Assembly: GCF_001638985.1 (NCBI RefSeq)
Contig: NW_017265141.1
Coordinates: 1,726,684-1,790,683, forward strand
Origin: Phycomyces blakesleeanus NRRL 1555(-)
Taxonomy: Eukaryota > Mucoromycota > Mucoromycetes > Mucorales > Phycomycetaceae
Length of the DNA: 64,000 bases
Reading direction: 5' to 3'
The notes under the pieces are model-generated. The model worked only from the letters and a program-made list of their open reading frames with translations, made no database searches and was not told where the DNA came from. The position numbers were made by a program, and so were the translations under genes. This document shows, piece after piece, positions 38,201-48,375 of this stretch; the first letter of the stretch is position 1, and the number at the start of each line of letters is the position of its first letter.

Positions 38201-38857
38201 ATTTCATCCAACGGCTGGTTGTCTCCTGCACTTGCTTCTATGGAGCTGTCTCAGATGAGTGTTCAGGCTATGTGGGATCGCGACTCTCCTCTCAAGCAGG
38301 TGCCTTACTTTACCAACGAGGTTATCAAGAGATGCGAAGCCAACCAAGTCGAATCTGTGTTTGATATTATGGAGCTTGAGGATGATGTTCGGAATGACGT
38401 TCTCCGTATGGACCCCAGCAAGTTGCGCGAGGTCGCACGGTTTGTTAATCGTTACCCTAACATTGAACTTGGTTTCGACGTTGGAGATGCGGATTCGATT
38501 TCTTCTGGAAATGTGGTTAATGTCAAGGTTCAGTTGGAACGTGAATCCGAAGATAATGAAGAGATTGGTCCTGTGGTAGCACCATTCTTCCCTCAGAAGA
38601 AGGACGAGGGTTGGTGGATTGTCATTGGTGACCCTGAACAGAAAGTGCTGTTGGCCATTAAGCGCGTCACTCTTCAACAAAAGCTGACAGTCAAGTTGGA
38701 CTTTATTGCTCCTAAGGCTGGCCATCACAATCTTAAGGTTTATTTGATGTCAGACAGTTATAATGGCTGTGATCAAGAGCTTGATATGGAGTTGGATGTA
38801 GCGGAAGGAGAAGACAGTGACGAAGAAATGAGTGAAGAAGAGTCGGATGCCGAGTAG
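32264..38857 (+). CDS. BRR2: U5 snRNP helicase BRR2 (SNRNP200)
   Basis: One uninterrupted frame of 2197 residues (yeast 2163, human 2136). The N-terminus ([18 protein letters not shown], then [11 protein letters not shown]) is the BRR2 signature, followed by an acidic region at about 205-270. Cassette 1 has APTGAGKT at about 548-555, DEIH at about 659 and GLSATLPNY, then a Sec63 region. Cassette 2 has APTGSGKT at about 1398, DELH at about 1502 and the degenerate [11 protein letters not shown], then a second Sec63 region, ending in an acidic tail. BRR2 is the Ski2-like ATPase that unwinds U4/U6 during spliceosome activation; by family knowledge the first cassette is the active helicase and the second mainly a protein-binding platform. 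The lack of introns is unusual beside neighbours with 4-17. The coding sequence is clearly richer in G+C than its flanks. Confidence 0.98.
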   Translation: MAENIAKANQYQYAANSSLVLQADRKGLPRRDQEPTGEPETLWGRIDPKGFGARVERETPKDIEEKKKKAAERAEESAEKKRRKKEENAISKAYGYSSVLSATEDWEGLNYKPRTKETREAYEHILSFVYEHLGDQARDVIRSAADDVLETLKTDTLKDFDKKREIESVIGPIQSERFAQLVNLSKKITDYSAEGDAMDVDENGEKLGEIDDELGVAVVFDDEDDEEEEDDQYEVKEDDEEEEDTSMAATLSSGREIVEEEEEEEDAEDGFKTVLPGAESGRKKKRGTAKQLTDHVSPHDIDAFWLQRQVATYYTDPYTAQDKTTKAFDILGSEEINIRDCENELMGLFDYDKFDLVRILIKNRDLIYWCTRLARLDGPEKAALERELENKGLSWILRELSGDRQRRGEALVRKGVVENAMEIDGEAKESRSRTQVPTTTTLTPGTTVAPRQMLDLEALAFEQGAHLMSNKKVKLPDGSFKRSKKGYEEIHVPAPKPQSFGADEKLVPIKSMPSWTHDAFAGAENLNRVQSRLYPTAFGSDENVLLCAPTGAGKTNVAMLTILHEIGKNRDPETGLIDLDSFKIVYIAPMKALVAEMVGNFSKRLRPYGVQVAELTGDRQLTKQQIAETQIIVTTPEKWDVITRKATDRSYTTLVRLIIIDEIHLLHDDRGPVLESIVSRTIRNMEQTQELVRLVGLSATLPNYADVAAFLRVDAKSGLFFFDSTFRPCPLKQQFIGVTEKKAIKRFQVMNEVCYEKVIEQIEQREENQVLVFVHSRKETAKTAKTLRDLALEKDTIGRFLKQDSASREILQSEAATVKDANLQDLLPYGFAIHHAGMTRADRTLVEELFADGHIKVLCSTATLAWGVNLPAHAVIIKGTQIYSPEKGRWVELSPQDVLQMLGRAGRPQFDTYGEGIIITAHAELQYYLSLLNTQLPIESQFISRLADNLNAEIVLGTIRNRDEAVQWLGYTYLYVRMLRNPSLYNVSADDLSDDPYLEQKRVDLIHSAAAVLDKCNLIKYDKKSGRFQVTELGRIASHFYVTHHSMATYNQHLKPMMSHIELFRVFALSDEFKYIPVREEEKLELSKLLERVPIPVKESLEEPTAKINVLLQSYISQLKLDGFALVSDMVYVTQSAGRILRAIFEICLKRGWAQLTKKALDLCKMVEKRSWLSMSPLRQFKAMPSDLIKRLERKEFPWERYFDLNPQELGELVGQPKAGRQLHKFIHQFPRLDIQAHVQPVTRSLLKMELTITPDFQWDEKVHGTAEAFWILVEDVDGETILHHDYFILKQRYATEDHLVSFTVPLYEPLPPNYFVTVVADRWLHAETKLPVSFKHLILPEKYAPHTELHDLQPLPVSALRNPAYENVYSRWIKQFNPIQTQAFNALYTTDDNAFIGAPTGSGKTVCAEFAILRMWNQQSKGRCVYVAPFQEIVDQRVVDWQEKFGKLDGGKEIVALTGETSADLKLLERGDIIACTPTQWDIVSRRWKQRKNVQNVNLFIADELHLIGGDIGPTYEVIVSRMRYIASQTQKTIRIVALSTSLANAKDLGEWIGAPSQAIFNFHPSVRPVPLEIHIQSYNIPHFASLMMAMAKPTYLAITTHSAEKPVIVFVPSRKQCRLTAVDIITYCIGDDTPDRFLHCKIEEIKPFLDRVQDKNLAETLEHGIGFYHEALSKQDKLIVEQLYTNKAIQVVVASRDTCWGLPLNSHMVIVMGTQYFEGKDHRYADYPITDVLQMMGRACRPREDDTGKCVLMCQANKKEFYKKFLYEALPVESHLDQFIHDHFNAEIVTKTIENKQDAVDYLTWTFLYRRMAHNPNYYGLQGTSHRHLSDHLSELVENTLNELQETKCITVEDEMDVSPLNLGMIAAYYNINYGTIDMFSVSLKSATKLKGLLEIVSAATEFEGIPIRHHEDAVLKRLYERLPVKLTSPDFNAPRFKTNILLQAHFSRMQLPPDLQSDQAMVLGRIIPLLQACVDVISSNGWLSPALASMELSQMSVQAMWDRDSPLKQVPYFTNEVIKRCEANQVESVFDIMELEDDVRNDVLRMDPSKLREVARFVNRYPNIELGFDVGDADSISSGNVVNVKVQLERESEDNEEIGPVVAPFFPQKKDEGWWIVIGDPEQKVLLAIKRVTLQQKLTVKLDFIAPKAGHHNLKVYLMSDSYNGCDQELDMELDVAEGEDSDEEMSEEESDAE

Positions 38858-40729
38858 AGGTTATTATTTTATTTGCTCCCCTTTTTTTTAAAACAATAAA
38901 ATAAATAAAAAAATAAATACATAATTTATATATATATATATACACATACACTTAAACACGAACACAAGAATAATATATAGATACAAGATAAATATAATAA
39001 AAATATACTTCTTTATGAGTCAAATACTATAATTTATCTATATTCCATGTGTATGTATTAGTCTTTGATTACTATTATTTTGGATCGTTTATGGCTCAAT
39101 TATGTTATAATACAATATGTGTATATATATACATATTGATTTCAATACAGCTCATGGAATTCGAGCCTGTATATAAATAATATATATAATCCAAAGGATT
39201 GTTTAAAAAAGGCATTTTTTTTCAATTAGTTAATTGGGCAGTGATATCACTTTGGTATATATTGAGTTTAAGAACTCCAATATTTCTTTTTTTTTTCATA
39301 TTAAGATTGTCCGCTTGAGTTTTGGCAGAATCCTAAGAAGCTGACCGTGCGAAACTCATATTTTTTCTTTATTATTTATTATTTATTATTATCGTTAGGT
39401 TGTTTTATGCTCGCAAAGCAATACTTGAATGTAATTGCCTGCACCCATTACATTAAGCATATTCTGAAAATGGGTTAGCCATACATATAGAAAACCGAAT
39501 TCTTATATATGTATATAAAAACCTGCACATGAACCCCGGGGTATTCCGATTATCAATTGACGGATATGACAGGTGGCTTATCTCATTGTTCTTGCTTTTG
39601 TACCTCATTTTACGATGAAAATAGAACCTTATCGACTTTGTGTCATATATAATTATCTAAGGTACACACGCACACAAATGTGCACGCATATAGCACAAAT
39701 GAATCATGGGCTATCTAAAAAAGGGTGTCTTGAGTGGATGTTGGGCTATTCAAATAGGTTTTTTCAAGATAATATAGATTACCGTAAATTATTATTATTA
39801 TTTATTTGTTTTTGAAAGCCAACTATACAAATATTCATGATACATGGTAAATAAGAGGCGGAGTGGGTTTGAGGTTTTCCAAGATAGGTCGCACGGTTAA
39901 TTATGCTTTTTATTTTATTTTCTTTATTATCATTATTTTAGTAGAGGTGCCCAGAGTGTAGAGAGTGTAGAGAGTGATAGTAGATGTATTATTGTTGGTA
40001 TTCTTATTATTGAAGACAGTGATTAAATGCTGTGATAAAGTAAAGATACTTCTTGGAAAAGCAGTTTACCCATTCTGTGGAGGTTCAAAAATACCTCTTC
40101 TTTGGTCTCTGTTCTAAGAAATTGTGCTTATTTGGCTCACGTGAGCAACTGCTACAGATTTGCTTTATTGGTCGATGACCAGTACAGGAGATAAGCTAAT
40201 TCGTGCCGGTCTTTTTTAAAGATACACGTATATATTTATAGTTAATTTACTTTTTTATACAGTACCTGTATATAGACATCGACATATACATATACATGGA
40301 CATATCTATAGATTTGGACATATGCGATTCAATGCAATTCACCGAAAAGGAAATGTAGAAATTTTATATATAGATATATAATGAAGAGCTGTTCAGTAGA
40401 CTGCAGCATTCCACAAGTATTGGTCCTTCTCTTGACCTTGAGTATAAAAAGCAGCAGCCAAGAAAAATAGAGGGGTGGGTAGATAGGAGTGAAGGATGTG
40501 AGTACTTTTTTTTTTCATATTGAAGCTCCATGGCGGACTTGATTTTATTTTATTTTGTTGTTGTTCAGTAAAAGGGAAAGTATCGAAAAAAATATTAGAA
40601 AAAAAATCTATAAACGAATCAGATCCATTGCCAATTTTTTTCTTCTTCTTCTTTCTTTTCCTTCTTCTTTACTTCACTTTTATACTTCTTGTTATAATCC
40701 AATCCAAAGACGAAAGAGCTTAACTTCTG
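38858..40729. other. Intergenic upstream of the permease
   Basis: AT-rich. It contains TA runs after BRR2 (about 38920-38945), a perfect 12-base palindrome GCTCACGTGAGC near 40136-40147, a GATAAG motif near 40191, a TATA box at 40443, and a T/C-rich leader of about 70 bases before the permease. No coding region was recognised. Confidence 0.55.
40443..40449 (+). promoter_or_regulatory. TATA box of the permease gene
   Basis: TATAAAA lies about 285 bases before the start codon, in a context (GAGTATAAAAAGCAGC) that stands out from the surrounding AT runs. The leader would be long, or might contain an intron. A CACGTG palindrome and a GATAAG motif upstream could bind bHLH and GATA factors; GATA factors commonly control fungal permeases by nitrogen source, but this is inference. 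Confidence 0.5.
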
Positions 40730-41779
40730 ATGATAAACGAAAAGCTCAATCGACTAGAGGAGGGCTCCAAACGTCCGTCCTACACAAATGAAAAGACAGA
40801 TAGCTACTCTGGCCCCATCGACCCTTCTTTTACGTCAGGAAGGGATGACAGTGTTGTAGAATTTGAACCCTTGAAACGTGGCCTAGATGCTAGACACATC
40901 CAGATGATTTCTCTTGGAGGTGCTATTGGGTAAATATTAACTATAGCATATCTTTGTTTTTTTTAAAAAAAAATCTAAGCCTACCTGAGCCATCAAGTTA
41001 ACAATTTCTACAGTACAGGTTTATTCTTGAATTCTGGACAAAACATTGCAGCGGTAATACGATCACTTCACTTTACGCAATACAATACAATACAACACAG
41101 CACAGCACAGCACAGCACAGCACAGCACAGCACACATAAATTTTTTGTATCTCTTTCTAAATGCTTATATATATATACATATATTCTTTTATAGGCTGGA
41201 CCTGCTGGGGCCCTTATTGCTTATTGTGTAGTCGGATTCATGGTAAACAAATATATCATCGAATGAAGCATTTTTTTTGTTACTAAACTCTGGCTGGCTG
41301 CTGTAGGTTTTTTGTATCATGACATGTCTAGGAGAAATGGCCACATTCTTACCAGGTATATATATATATATATATATAAATCAAATCAGAAAAAAAAACA
41401 GAATGAATGGTATACTAATTTAAAGCAGTATCTGGATCCTTTAATCATTACGCTAGCCGATTTGTGGATCCGGCACTGGGATTTGCACTGGGATGGAACT
41501 ATTGGTAAATATCAATATATATTTTATATATGTATAAAAGCTGTATTCTAATAGCTTTATTTGTAGGTTTTCGGTAAGCTTAATTAGATTTTTACTTATG
41601 AAACGATGGTGACTTACTCCAATCCTTTGGATCTTCTGCTTCTCTTGTTTCTTATATACATTAGTGGGTAAGTAATAAAAAAAAATGGCGAATTAAATAA
41701 AATAATATCATAAGAACTAAACATACTTTGTAATCCCATTTAATTTCATTAGGGTGTAACAATTGCTACTGGTATGTAA

Positions 41780-41819
<40 letters not shown>

Positions 41820-43512
41820 TTATAATATTCTCTTACTTATTCTTGTGCCTTTTCTACAGAGCTTTCTGCATCCGCCACAATTATTAACTGGTGGAAACCA
41901 ATTATGCCTGATGCTGCCTGGTCAGTTATCTTTCTTGTAATGATTGTTGCTATTAACCTGGTCGGTGTAAGGTAAAATATCTATAGACAAACAAACAAAC
42001 AAACAAAAAATTAAATTATGTCACTAATGGAATTCATATATTACACAGAGTTTATGGCGAACTTGAATATTGGTTTGCCTTGTTAAAGATCTTGATTGTA
42101 TTTGTGTTTGTTATCATTGGTAAGATATTTTGCTTGGCCTCAAATTATGCTTTCTGTACTCATATAATTTTTCTTTGTGTACGTGTGTAGCTATATGTGT
42201 GACATCTGGCGGTCTCGGTGATAAAGTCATTGGCTTCTCGTATGTAATCCCTTTTAAAAGCTATCTATTACAAGACATTCAACCGAACCACAACATTCAA
42301 TCAAACTCAATTCAATTCAATATAAAGGTACTGGAAGGATCCTGGAGCCTTTGTCGATGGTGGAGTCGGAACCATTTCCGTCCTGTTGTCGGCTGGTTTC
42401 TCTTTCCTCGGAACTGAAATCGGTAAATTACCTTTTTATTTTTTTTATTACTTTTATTTATAACTTGCATCTCACATCATATTACAGTTGGTGTCACTGC
42501 TGCTGAGGCTAAGAATCCTTCAAAGACTGTCCCAAAAGCTATTCGCAACACTTTCTGGCGTATCATTTTCTTCTACATCGTCACTATCTTCCTTCTTGGT
42601 CTCTGTATTCCCAACAACGATCCCAACCTTATTAACGATGCCGACGACCCCGCCACTGCTTCATTTACTCTGGTTTTTATTCTCGGTGGTATTGATGCAG
42701 GTGCTCATGTTATTAACGCCATTGTCCTGTCAAGTGTGCTCTCTGCTGCAAACTCTTCTCTATACACCTGTGCTCGTACACTCATGGCTCTTGCCCGTGA
42801 CGGCCATGCACCTTTGTTCCTTGCTCGCACGAACAGATATGGCGCTCCCCATTATGCTGTCTTTATATCTTCTATCATTGGATTTGCATGTGTCTTTGCA
42901 TCAATCTACAGTGCCTCGGCCGCATTTCTCTGGTTCTTGAGTATCACTGCTGTTACTGGTTTCATCGGCTGGTGCGGTATCTCCTTTGTACAGCTCCGTT
43001 TCAGAATGGCTTATGTCAAGCAAGGCCGTGATATTGCAGACCTTCCTTACCGTTGCTGGTTATATCCTTTCTCTCCAATCTTCTCGGGCGTTCTCTGTCT
43101 CTTAATTATCCTAGGCCAAGGTAATTACTACACAAAAAGAGAAAAGCAAAAAAGAAGAAGAAGAAATGGCCTCAACTTATATACATTCTTGCCATTCAAT
43201 AGGCTACACTGCATTCACGCCCAAGTTTGATGGCACTCAGTTTGTCATTAATTACATCGGAATCCTTCCTGTCATTTTCTGTTATGTAATTTACAAGTTT
43301 ATCCGAAAAACCAAAGTTGTACCTTTGGATGAAGTTGGTAAGTGGGCATGACATTTTATCAAAGGATTATTTGGTTTCTTTTGACTAAACTCATTTTTCT
43401 GTCAACAGATTTTGACACTGGACGCGTTGATCGCACAGAGGAAGATGACGAAGAAGAACAAAAAGAAGGTGCCAAACCCTGGTACCTAAAAATCATGCAT
43501 TTCTTTGCATAA
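40730..43512 (+). CDS. Amino-acid permease (APC superfamily, yeast AAT type)
   Basis: Fifteen exons: 40730-40929, 41014-41053, 41195-41242, 41307-41355, 41426-41504, 41567-41573, 41665-41667, 41753-41771, 41860-41971, 42049-42119, 42191-42239, 42328-42422, 42488-43120, 43203-43337 and 43409-43512, giving 547 residues. The hydrophilic N-terminus leads into LDARHIQMISLGGAIGTGLF, the family hallmark; later come LGEMATFLPVSGSFNHYASR, FALGWNYWFSWGVTIATEL, FLGTEIVGVTAAEAKNPSKT and SSLYTCARTLMALARDGHAP. About 12 membrane helices are expected. Such plasma-membrane transporters import amino acids with protons; substrate cannot be told from sequence. Exons 6 and 7 are microexons of 7 and 3 nt, needed to build the conserved WFSW. 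The ~50-residue C-terminus is acidic and cytosolic in this family. Confidence 0.93.
41090..41133. repeat. ACAGC pentanucleotide run in permease intron 2
   Basis: A run of ACAGC-type units (CACAGCACAGC and so on) preceded by CAATA repeats lies inside the intron at 41054-41194. It contains many AG dinucleotides, yet the true acceptor is the later ATAG at 41193-41194, as shown by the protein frame. Confidence 0.8.
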
Positions 43513-45124
43513 AGGGCATATATGTATATGTAGTTTCTCTATGCATTTCATTTTATTACTTCTATATTAGCTATCAATATTTCCACATTCATCAAAACCA
43601 CGAGAGTGTATTTTTTATTTTTTTTTATTTTCCATCATAATTTATTCCTTATTGTATTGCCAGAGAAAATATGGCTTATATCACTTCAATATATATATGT
43701 TGTATACATCATTTCTGTAATTAACACGGCTCTATCTTTTGGGGGTTTTATTGGTGATTTATGAGATTTGGTCTTTGTGAGGTATTTTGCGAGATGTACA
43801 GTCAATTGAACTAGAGGATTAAGATTGGATGAATAAAAGCAGTGTAAATCTGTAGAAATAAAAGATAGTGTTTCTTACGTGAGACTAAGACAACCCCAGT
43901 TTTTTTTGCACAAAAGGAAAATAATGTTCAGGCAGTGGGATTAAGTTTTGAGATAAAATCTTTGTTAACGTTCAGACGACTTGCCTTGTAATTATCTAAA
44001 TATTTCAAGATTAATAAGCCGTTTACAATACATCATTTTACAAAGTACAGCAAAAACTATTATTTATATATATATAAGATACTTTGGCGTCCTCATAATA
44101 TGAAATTAATGTTTTTTGAATGGTGTTGTTCATAATAAAGAGTCATCATTTGTGAAGAATAGGTGGTAATCGAAAAAGAGGTAAACATTTATTTTAGCTA
44201 ATAATATTCGTTTGCGAATAATTGGTACGGACAGACTAAAAGTTCAAAATTAATTCAAGTACATATTAGGTAAAATTGCGCTTATAATACCATGCCTTCC
44301 ATTAAGTGAAAATCTTTTATTGTAAGTTTTTCTAGGCCTTGCAGCCTACAGCACATCGTTTCCATAAAAAAATGCTCTTCTTCTCAATCCTAGTGACAAT
44401 GCAAGAAGACTAGCCAATAAGAGACGTTTACAATTTTTGCCCTTCTTTTGCCTTTTTTCTGGAGCTTTTGGTCTGTCCACACCAACTTACTGAAAGTTCC
44501 ATTATATATATATACCACACCAAATAAATCAAAGCCACAAGTCTCTCTAACTATCCACATACTAGATTAGCTATCTGCCCTTCCTTAGCAGCATCATAAC
44601 TGAAAAAGCATAATTTAAACAGATACCTATTATATATTTTGAAGATCGTTGAATTTACAACTGAGATATAAAAAAAAGCTTAATAAATAAAATCATTTTG
44701 ATTAAAATGCCAAATTAAATACAGAAAATCAACCATATATCTAAATCGGTTAAGCAAAGTCTTTTTAAATGTGTAAGTAATATGGTGCGACACATAAAGA
44801 TCCACAATTTAAAGATTATCTAACATTGATTGCTCAAATATTAACGAAAAAATCAATTATCTTTACCCTAAATTTCCACTCCCATTAATATTGATATTTC
44901 GACTATTTCTACAGAAAAATGTGTGTACCAAAATTTAATTTGACTGTGAGTAGCAGGTTCTATAATCCTTGGTATGAACCTGTGTTTTGTGTGATATTTT
45001 GTGGTTTAAATATCAAATAATGTAATTAAAGGCTAATATATGTTTTTCAATAGACTAGACTTGTGTAGTGATTAAAGCATCAACATAAAGCTCAAAGCAT
45101 ATAGAAAGTAAAGAAAAAGAAAAA
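43513..45124. other. Intergenic between the permease and the mobile island
   Basis: AT-rich, with a TA-rich permease 3' flank. Around 44380-44600 there is a promoter-like stretch (pyrimidine-rich, then TATATATATATACCACACC) with no coding frame behind it. Nothing else is recognised. Confidence 0.5.
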
Positions 45125-45705
45125 TGGTAGTGATATTGACAGACACTCTTAAAATGGATGGCTGTGCAATATATGTTATAATATTCTATATTAGGCTTTA
45201 AAAAAAAGAAAAATACATAGGATAATTTTTATGTGTTCTCTTAAATAGCATACTTGAAGTCTTTGTTTCAAATCTATTTATTAAAAGTATGAGAGTAAAT
45301 TGGTGTAAAGAAGTAAAAAAATGAAAAAATTGAAAAAAATGGGAAAATTTAAATTCATCAGGGCATTTTTTTCTTTTTTGGGTTAAATACCTGTCTCCAA
45401 GGTGTATAAGTGTAATGTATAAATCCCAGTCTTTCTTTATATAAAGACGCACACACCAGCTTGTCTGCCAATACCTTGGCTGTGCCATAATAAAATATAG
45501 AGTATAAGGTGGTTTGCTTTGTATGTCTTCTTGTAGACTGTGTAGATACTCACTGATAAATTAGAGTCTACGGCTTACAAAAGTCTTTGTAGACTGACAT
45601 TATCAATTTGTGGTGCAAACAGCCTATGTGTACCCATAAGAGAAAGAAACATAGCAGGCCAATCCACAGTGACACTACCACCCATACAAAGGTTGAAATA
45701 CTGTC
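45125..45705 (-). repeat. Left arm of a ~0.6-kb inverted repeat flanking the mobile island
   Basis: The reverse complement of this stretch aligns with 54158-54755 at what looks like roughly 75-85% identity, for example across ACCACAAATTGATA and the RLYIKKDWDLY-coding part. On the minus strand it carries a frame (45488-45198) of 96 residues starting MAQPRYWQTSWCVRLYIKKD; the right copy encodes MVQPRYRWTSWFVRLYVKKD. The frame is kept in both despite base changes, so it may be or have been a protein, but I know no family. It is followed directly by a copy of the 57-64-kb array's far end. Confidence 0.7.
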
Positions 45706-45859
45706 GGTTTTAATTTTTTACTGCCCTTAAAGTCAAGGCCAACGACCAATCATCTGGTATCCGCCGAGAATTACAGATATAAAAATGTTATTGGGCCGTT
45801 ACTTATAATTGTTTTTGTTTCTCTAGTGTCCTTGCAGTCAAGGGTAACGAGCAAGAACC
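45700..45859 (+). repeat. Displaced copy of two modules from the right-end array
   Basis: About 160 bases are nearly identical to 63738-63896, starting at ACTGTCGG and ending at AGCAAGAACC. They include the exon-like TCAAGGCCAACGACC block, an intron-like segment ending TTTCTCTAG and TGTCCTTGCAGTCAAGGG. The match stops exactly where the MULE terminal repeat begins at 45860, so the MULE either landed in an array copy or moved with one. Confidence 0.85.
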
Positions 45860-48375
45860 GTATCTCCTTATTTTATCCTACGGAGAGTTTGAATTAGTAT
45901 TTAATTTAGTCCTGTGGCTTTCTAACTTTAATGGCAGACAGTGGCTTTTGCATCCCACACATGGCATTTTTTTTTTAACAAATAATCACTTCCCTCTTTC
46001 TTAAAAACAAACTTCAATTATGTCTAACAACAATATAAACAACACTATTTATGATATTTCCACCATTCAACAAGTCTTGATCAACTCGCCTTTGGAAGGA
46101 ATCAAGATGCTTCCTTTGAATTCGACAATATTAGTAAAAGCTAGTGAATGGGAAAAGTGTCTGGAGCGAATCAATGTCTTATGCTCAACAAAATGGAATA
46201 AAAAGCATAAATATTCTGGAAAAGGTTTAGTTTTTGGAGAGACTAAAAAATGCCACCGTGCTGGCCAATATATAACAAACCGCCAATTACGTCTTGCCCA
46301 GAAAGATACGAAGGCATGCTCTTGTACAGCTGCCTTAAAAATCATACAGCATCTCGACAACCCCAATGTTGTTACATTTTGCCAAACAAGGGCACATGTA
46401 AACCATGTTCCTGGAGACTGGGACGAAGTCAGAACTCTTCCTTTGCCTTCTGAAGCCATAAAGATTATTGAAGATCAGTTGAAAAGTGGCAGCAGCTGTA
46501 GAAGTACAAGAATTTCAGTTCTTAGACAGATTGATAGTTGGGGAGTTGGCGTTAGAAAGCCTAATTATGAAGAAATTTACAACAGAATGAGAAAGGTTTG
46601 TCAATGAATATAACAGAGCTTTCGTATTAAATTAATATTTATATATCAAATAAATACTCGTATATAAAATAGATGACTACTTTGTTATATATGTTTGCTT
46701 CTGATGAAAATGCATCTATTTCCATCTGGTTAAATGTAAAGCTAGCAGAACAAAACTATTGCATTTTTGAAATCAATCTTTCTGTTTATAATGATGGTAA
46801 AAAACAATTTGCCTTTGGATTTCAATCACCAATGCAAGTTTCAATCATGAGAATCTCGCAATCTTTTTGTCTCGATGCCACCCATTCCATTTCGTCCAGA
46901 AGCGACGAAGTATTATATACTTTGGTCACTCGCCATCCTCAAACAGGAAAGGGATTCCCTGTTGCATACATGGTGACAAACAACCAGACAGCCATACCCA
47001 TCAAACTTTGGCTTGACCACCTTCGCATCAAGAGCAGCTTCGTACCAATGAATATTACCATTGACTGTAGCATTATGGAGGTTAATGCAATCAAAGAAGC
47101 ATTACCTCATGCTACAATTCACTACTGTGATTTTCATGTTCTTCGCGCTTGGCAGCACAACCTTGACAGCAAGATTAAACTTAATGCCTCTTATACATCA
47201 GAACAACTTGGGAATTATAAGACTGCACTGAAGAACTACCTGAGACACATTCTCATCGAGTCAAACGAAGACGTGTTCCTAAGAGCAATTGAAGATTTTA
47301 AACTGATGGTTCAGGATCAACCTCAGTTTTTGAAATATTTTGAGAAGAAATGGACCGAGAACGAAGAATTGTTGCGAAGATGGGGGCGCCCGTACATTAG
47401 CCAACAACATCAGAGATATGTGACAAACAACTATGTAGAATCATGGCACAATCAACTCAAGACAATCTACTTTGGTCGTGCACGCATCAGAAGATTGGAT
47501 CGACTAATTTTTATCTTGACAAATGATGTGGAGTTCTATTTTGAACAAGAGGTTGAGCGTATTCACTTCAACAATGGTAAGATGGGTCCCATTGATAATG
47601 AGTTAGCAAGAAATTCTTTTGTTGCTTCAAAAATCCAAAATGACATGCTCCCTTCCATGATTCTCAACCCTTTGGGTGAGACTGGTAACAGCATGGATGA
47701 TTATAATGGTGAGTGGCAAATAAGATCTTTCGTAACAGAAGATAAGTGGTATACCGTCAATATATCAAATGACTTGATACAAAGCTGCACCTGCCCGAAC
47801 TTTCTGACCCGCCAGATCCCATGCAAGCATTCACATTTGTTGAAGCGTTACTGTGGGGCAAAATTCAGCTTCATCGAGCAACGGGAGATAGCAGGAGTGG
47901 TATTGAACCGACAAGACGCTGTAAATGCAAACGAGAACGAAGTTGAGGAAGAAGTAGAGGAGGAATTAGAGAGTGGAGGTACTGCTGAAGATAGAGGTGT
48001 ATATGTCTTTGACGAAATTGCAGCTTATTCTGCAACGATGCATCACGGCTTTGAAGATCTTCAAACTTTGAAGACAATTCCTGGCTTAGATCAAACAAAG
48101 GCAGATCTTATAAAAAGAGCACTCGCAGATGCTGTGAGGTTGATGGATGAATATAGAAGTGAGAACCCTTCATATTTTAGAAACTTGAATACTCAGAGAT
48201 AATAATAAAAATAATAAATATATATCATTAAAAGATCTTAAAAGTACAAGAAAAAATATTTCTGATTGATATAAACAAATACAATTCTAATTGAATTTAC
48301 CAAAAGTAAAACCTGTCACTACCTCAACGGATTTTCAAAATTCAAACTCTCCGTAGGATAAAATAAGGAGATACC
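45860..48375 (+). mobile_element. Complete MULE (Mutator-like) DNA transposon
   Basis: The ends are 36-bp perfect inverted repeats: GTATCTCCTTATTTTATCC and on to 45895, mirrored at 48340-48375. The 2516-bp element holds one two-exon transposase gene in the plus direction and little else. No target duplication is visible: the left flank ends AGCAAGAACC and the right begins CAAAAAAAAG. The flanks have probably been rearranged, or the right flank has been replaced by the next element. Confidence 0.9.
46020..48202 (+). CDS. MULE transposase with SWIM zinc finger
   Basis: Exons 46020-46595 and 46673-48202 are joined by a 77-nt intron (GTTTGT to AATAG, phase 0), giving 701 residues. The N-terminal ~190 residues include a Cys/His-containing DNA-binding region of the kind at MULE N-termini (ACSCTAALKII, then CQTRAHVNH). 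The catalytic core appears intact: D260 in LDATHSISS, D323 in ITIDCSIMEV, the C-x2-H of YCDFHVLRAW (344-347) and E447 in NNYVESWHNQLK. The SWIM finger is CTCPNFLTRQIPCKH (C564, C566, C576, H578). A Glu-rich C-terminal tail follows. With perfect terminal repeats and no stops, the element may be recently active. If the intron were unspliced, translation would stop just after residue 192. Confidence 0.92.

Noticed and set aside
45860..48375. The MULE's upstream 195-codon frame as a separate gene
   Set aside because: A phase-0 intron at 46596-46672 joins it to the transposase, and such a DNA-binding region is expected at a MULE N-terminus.
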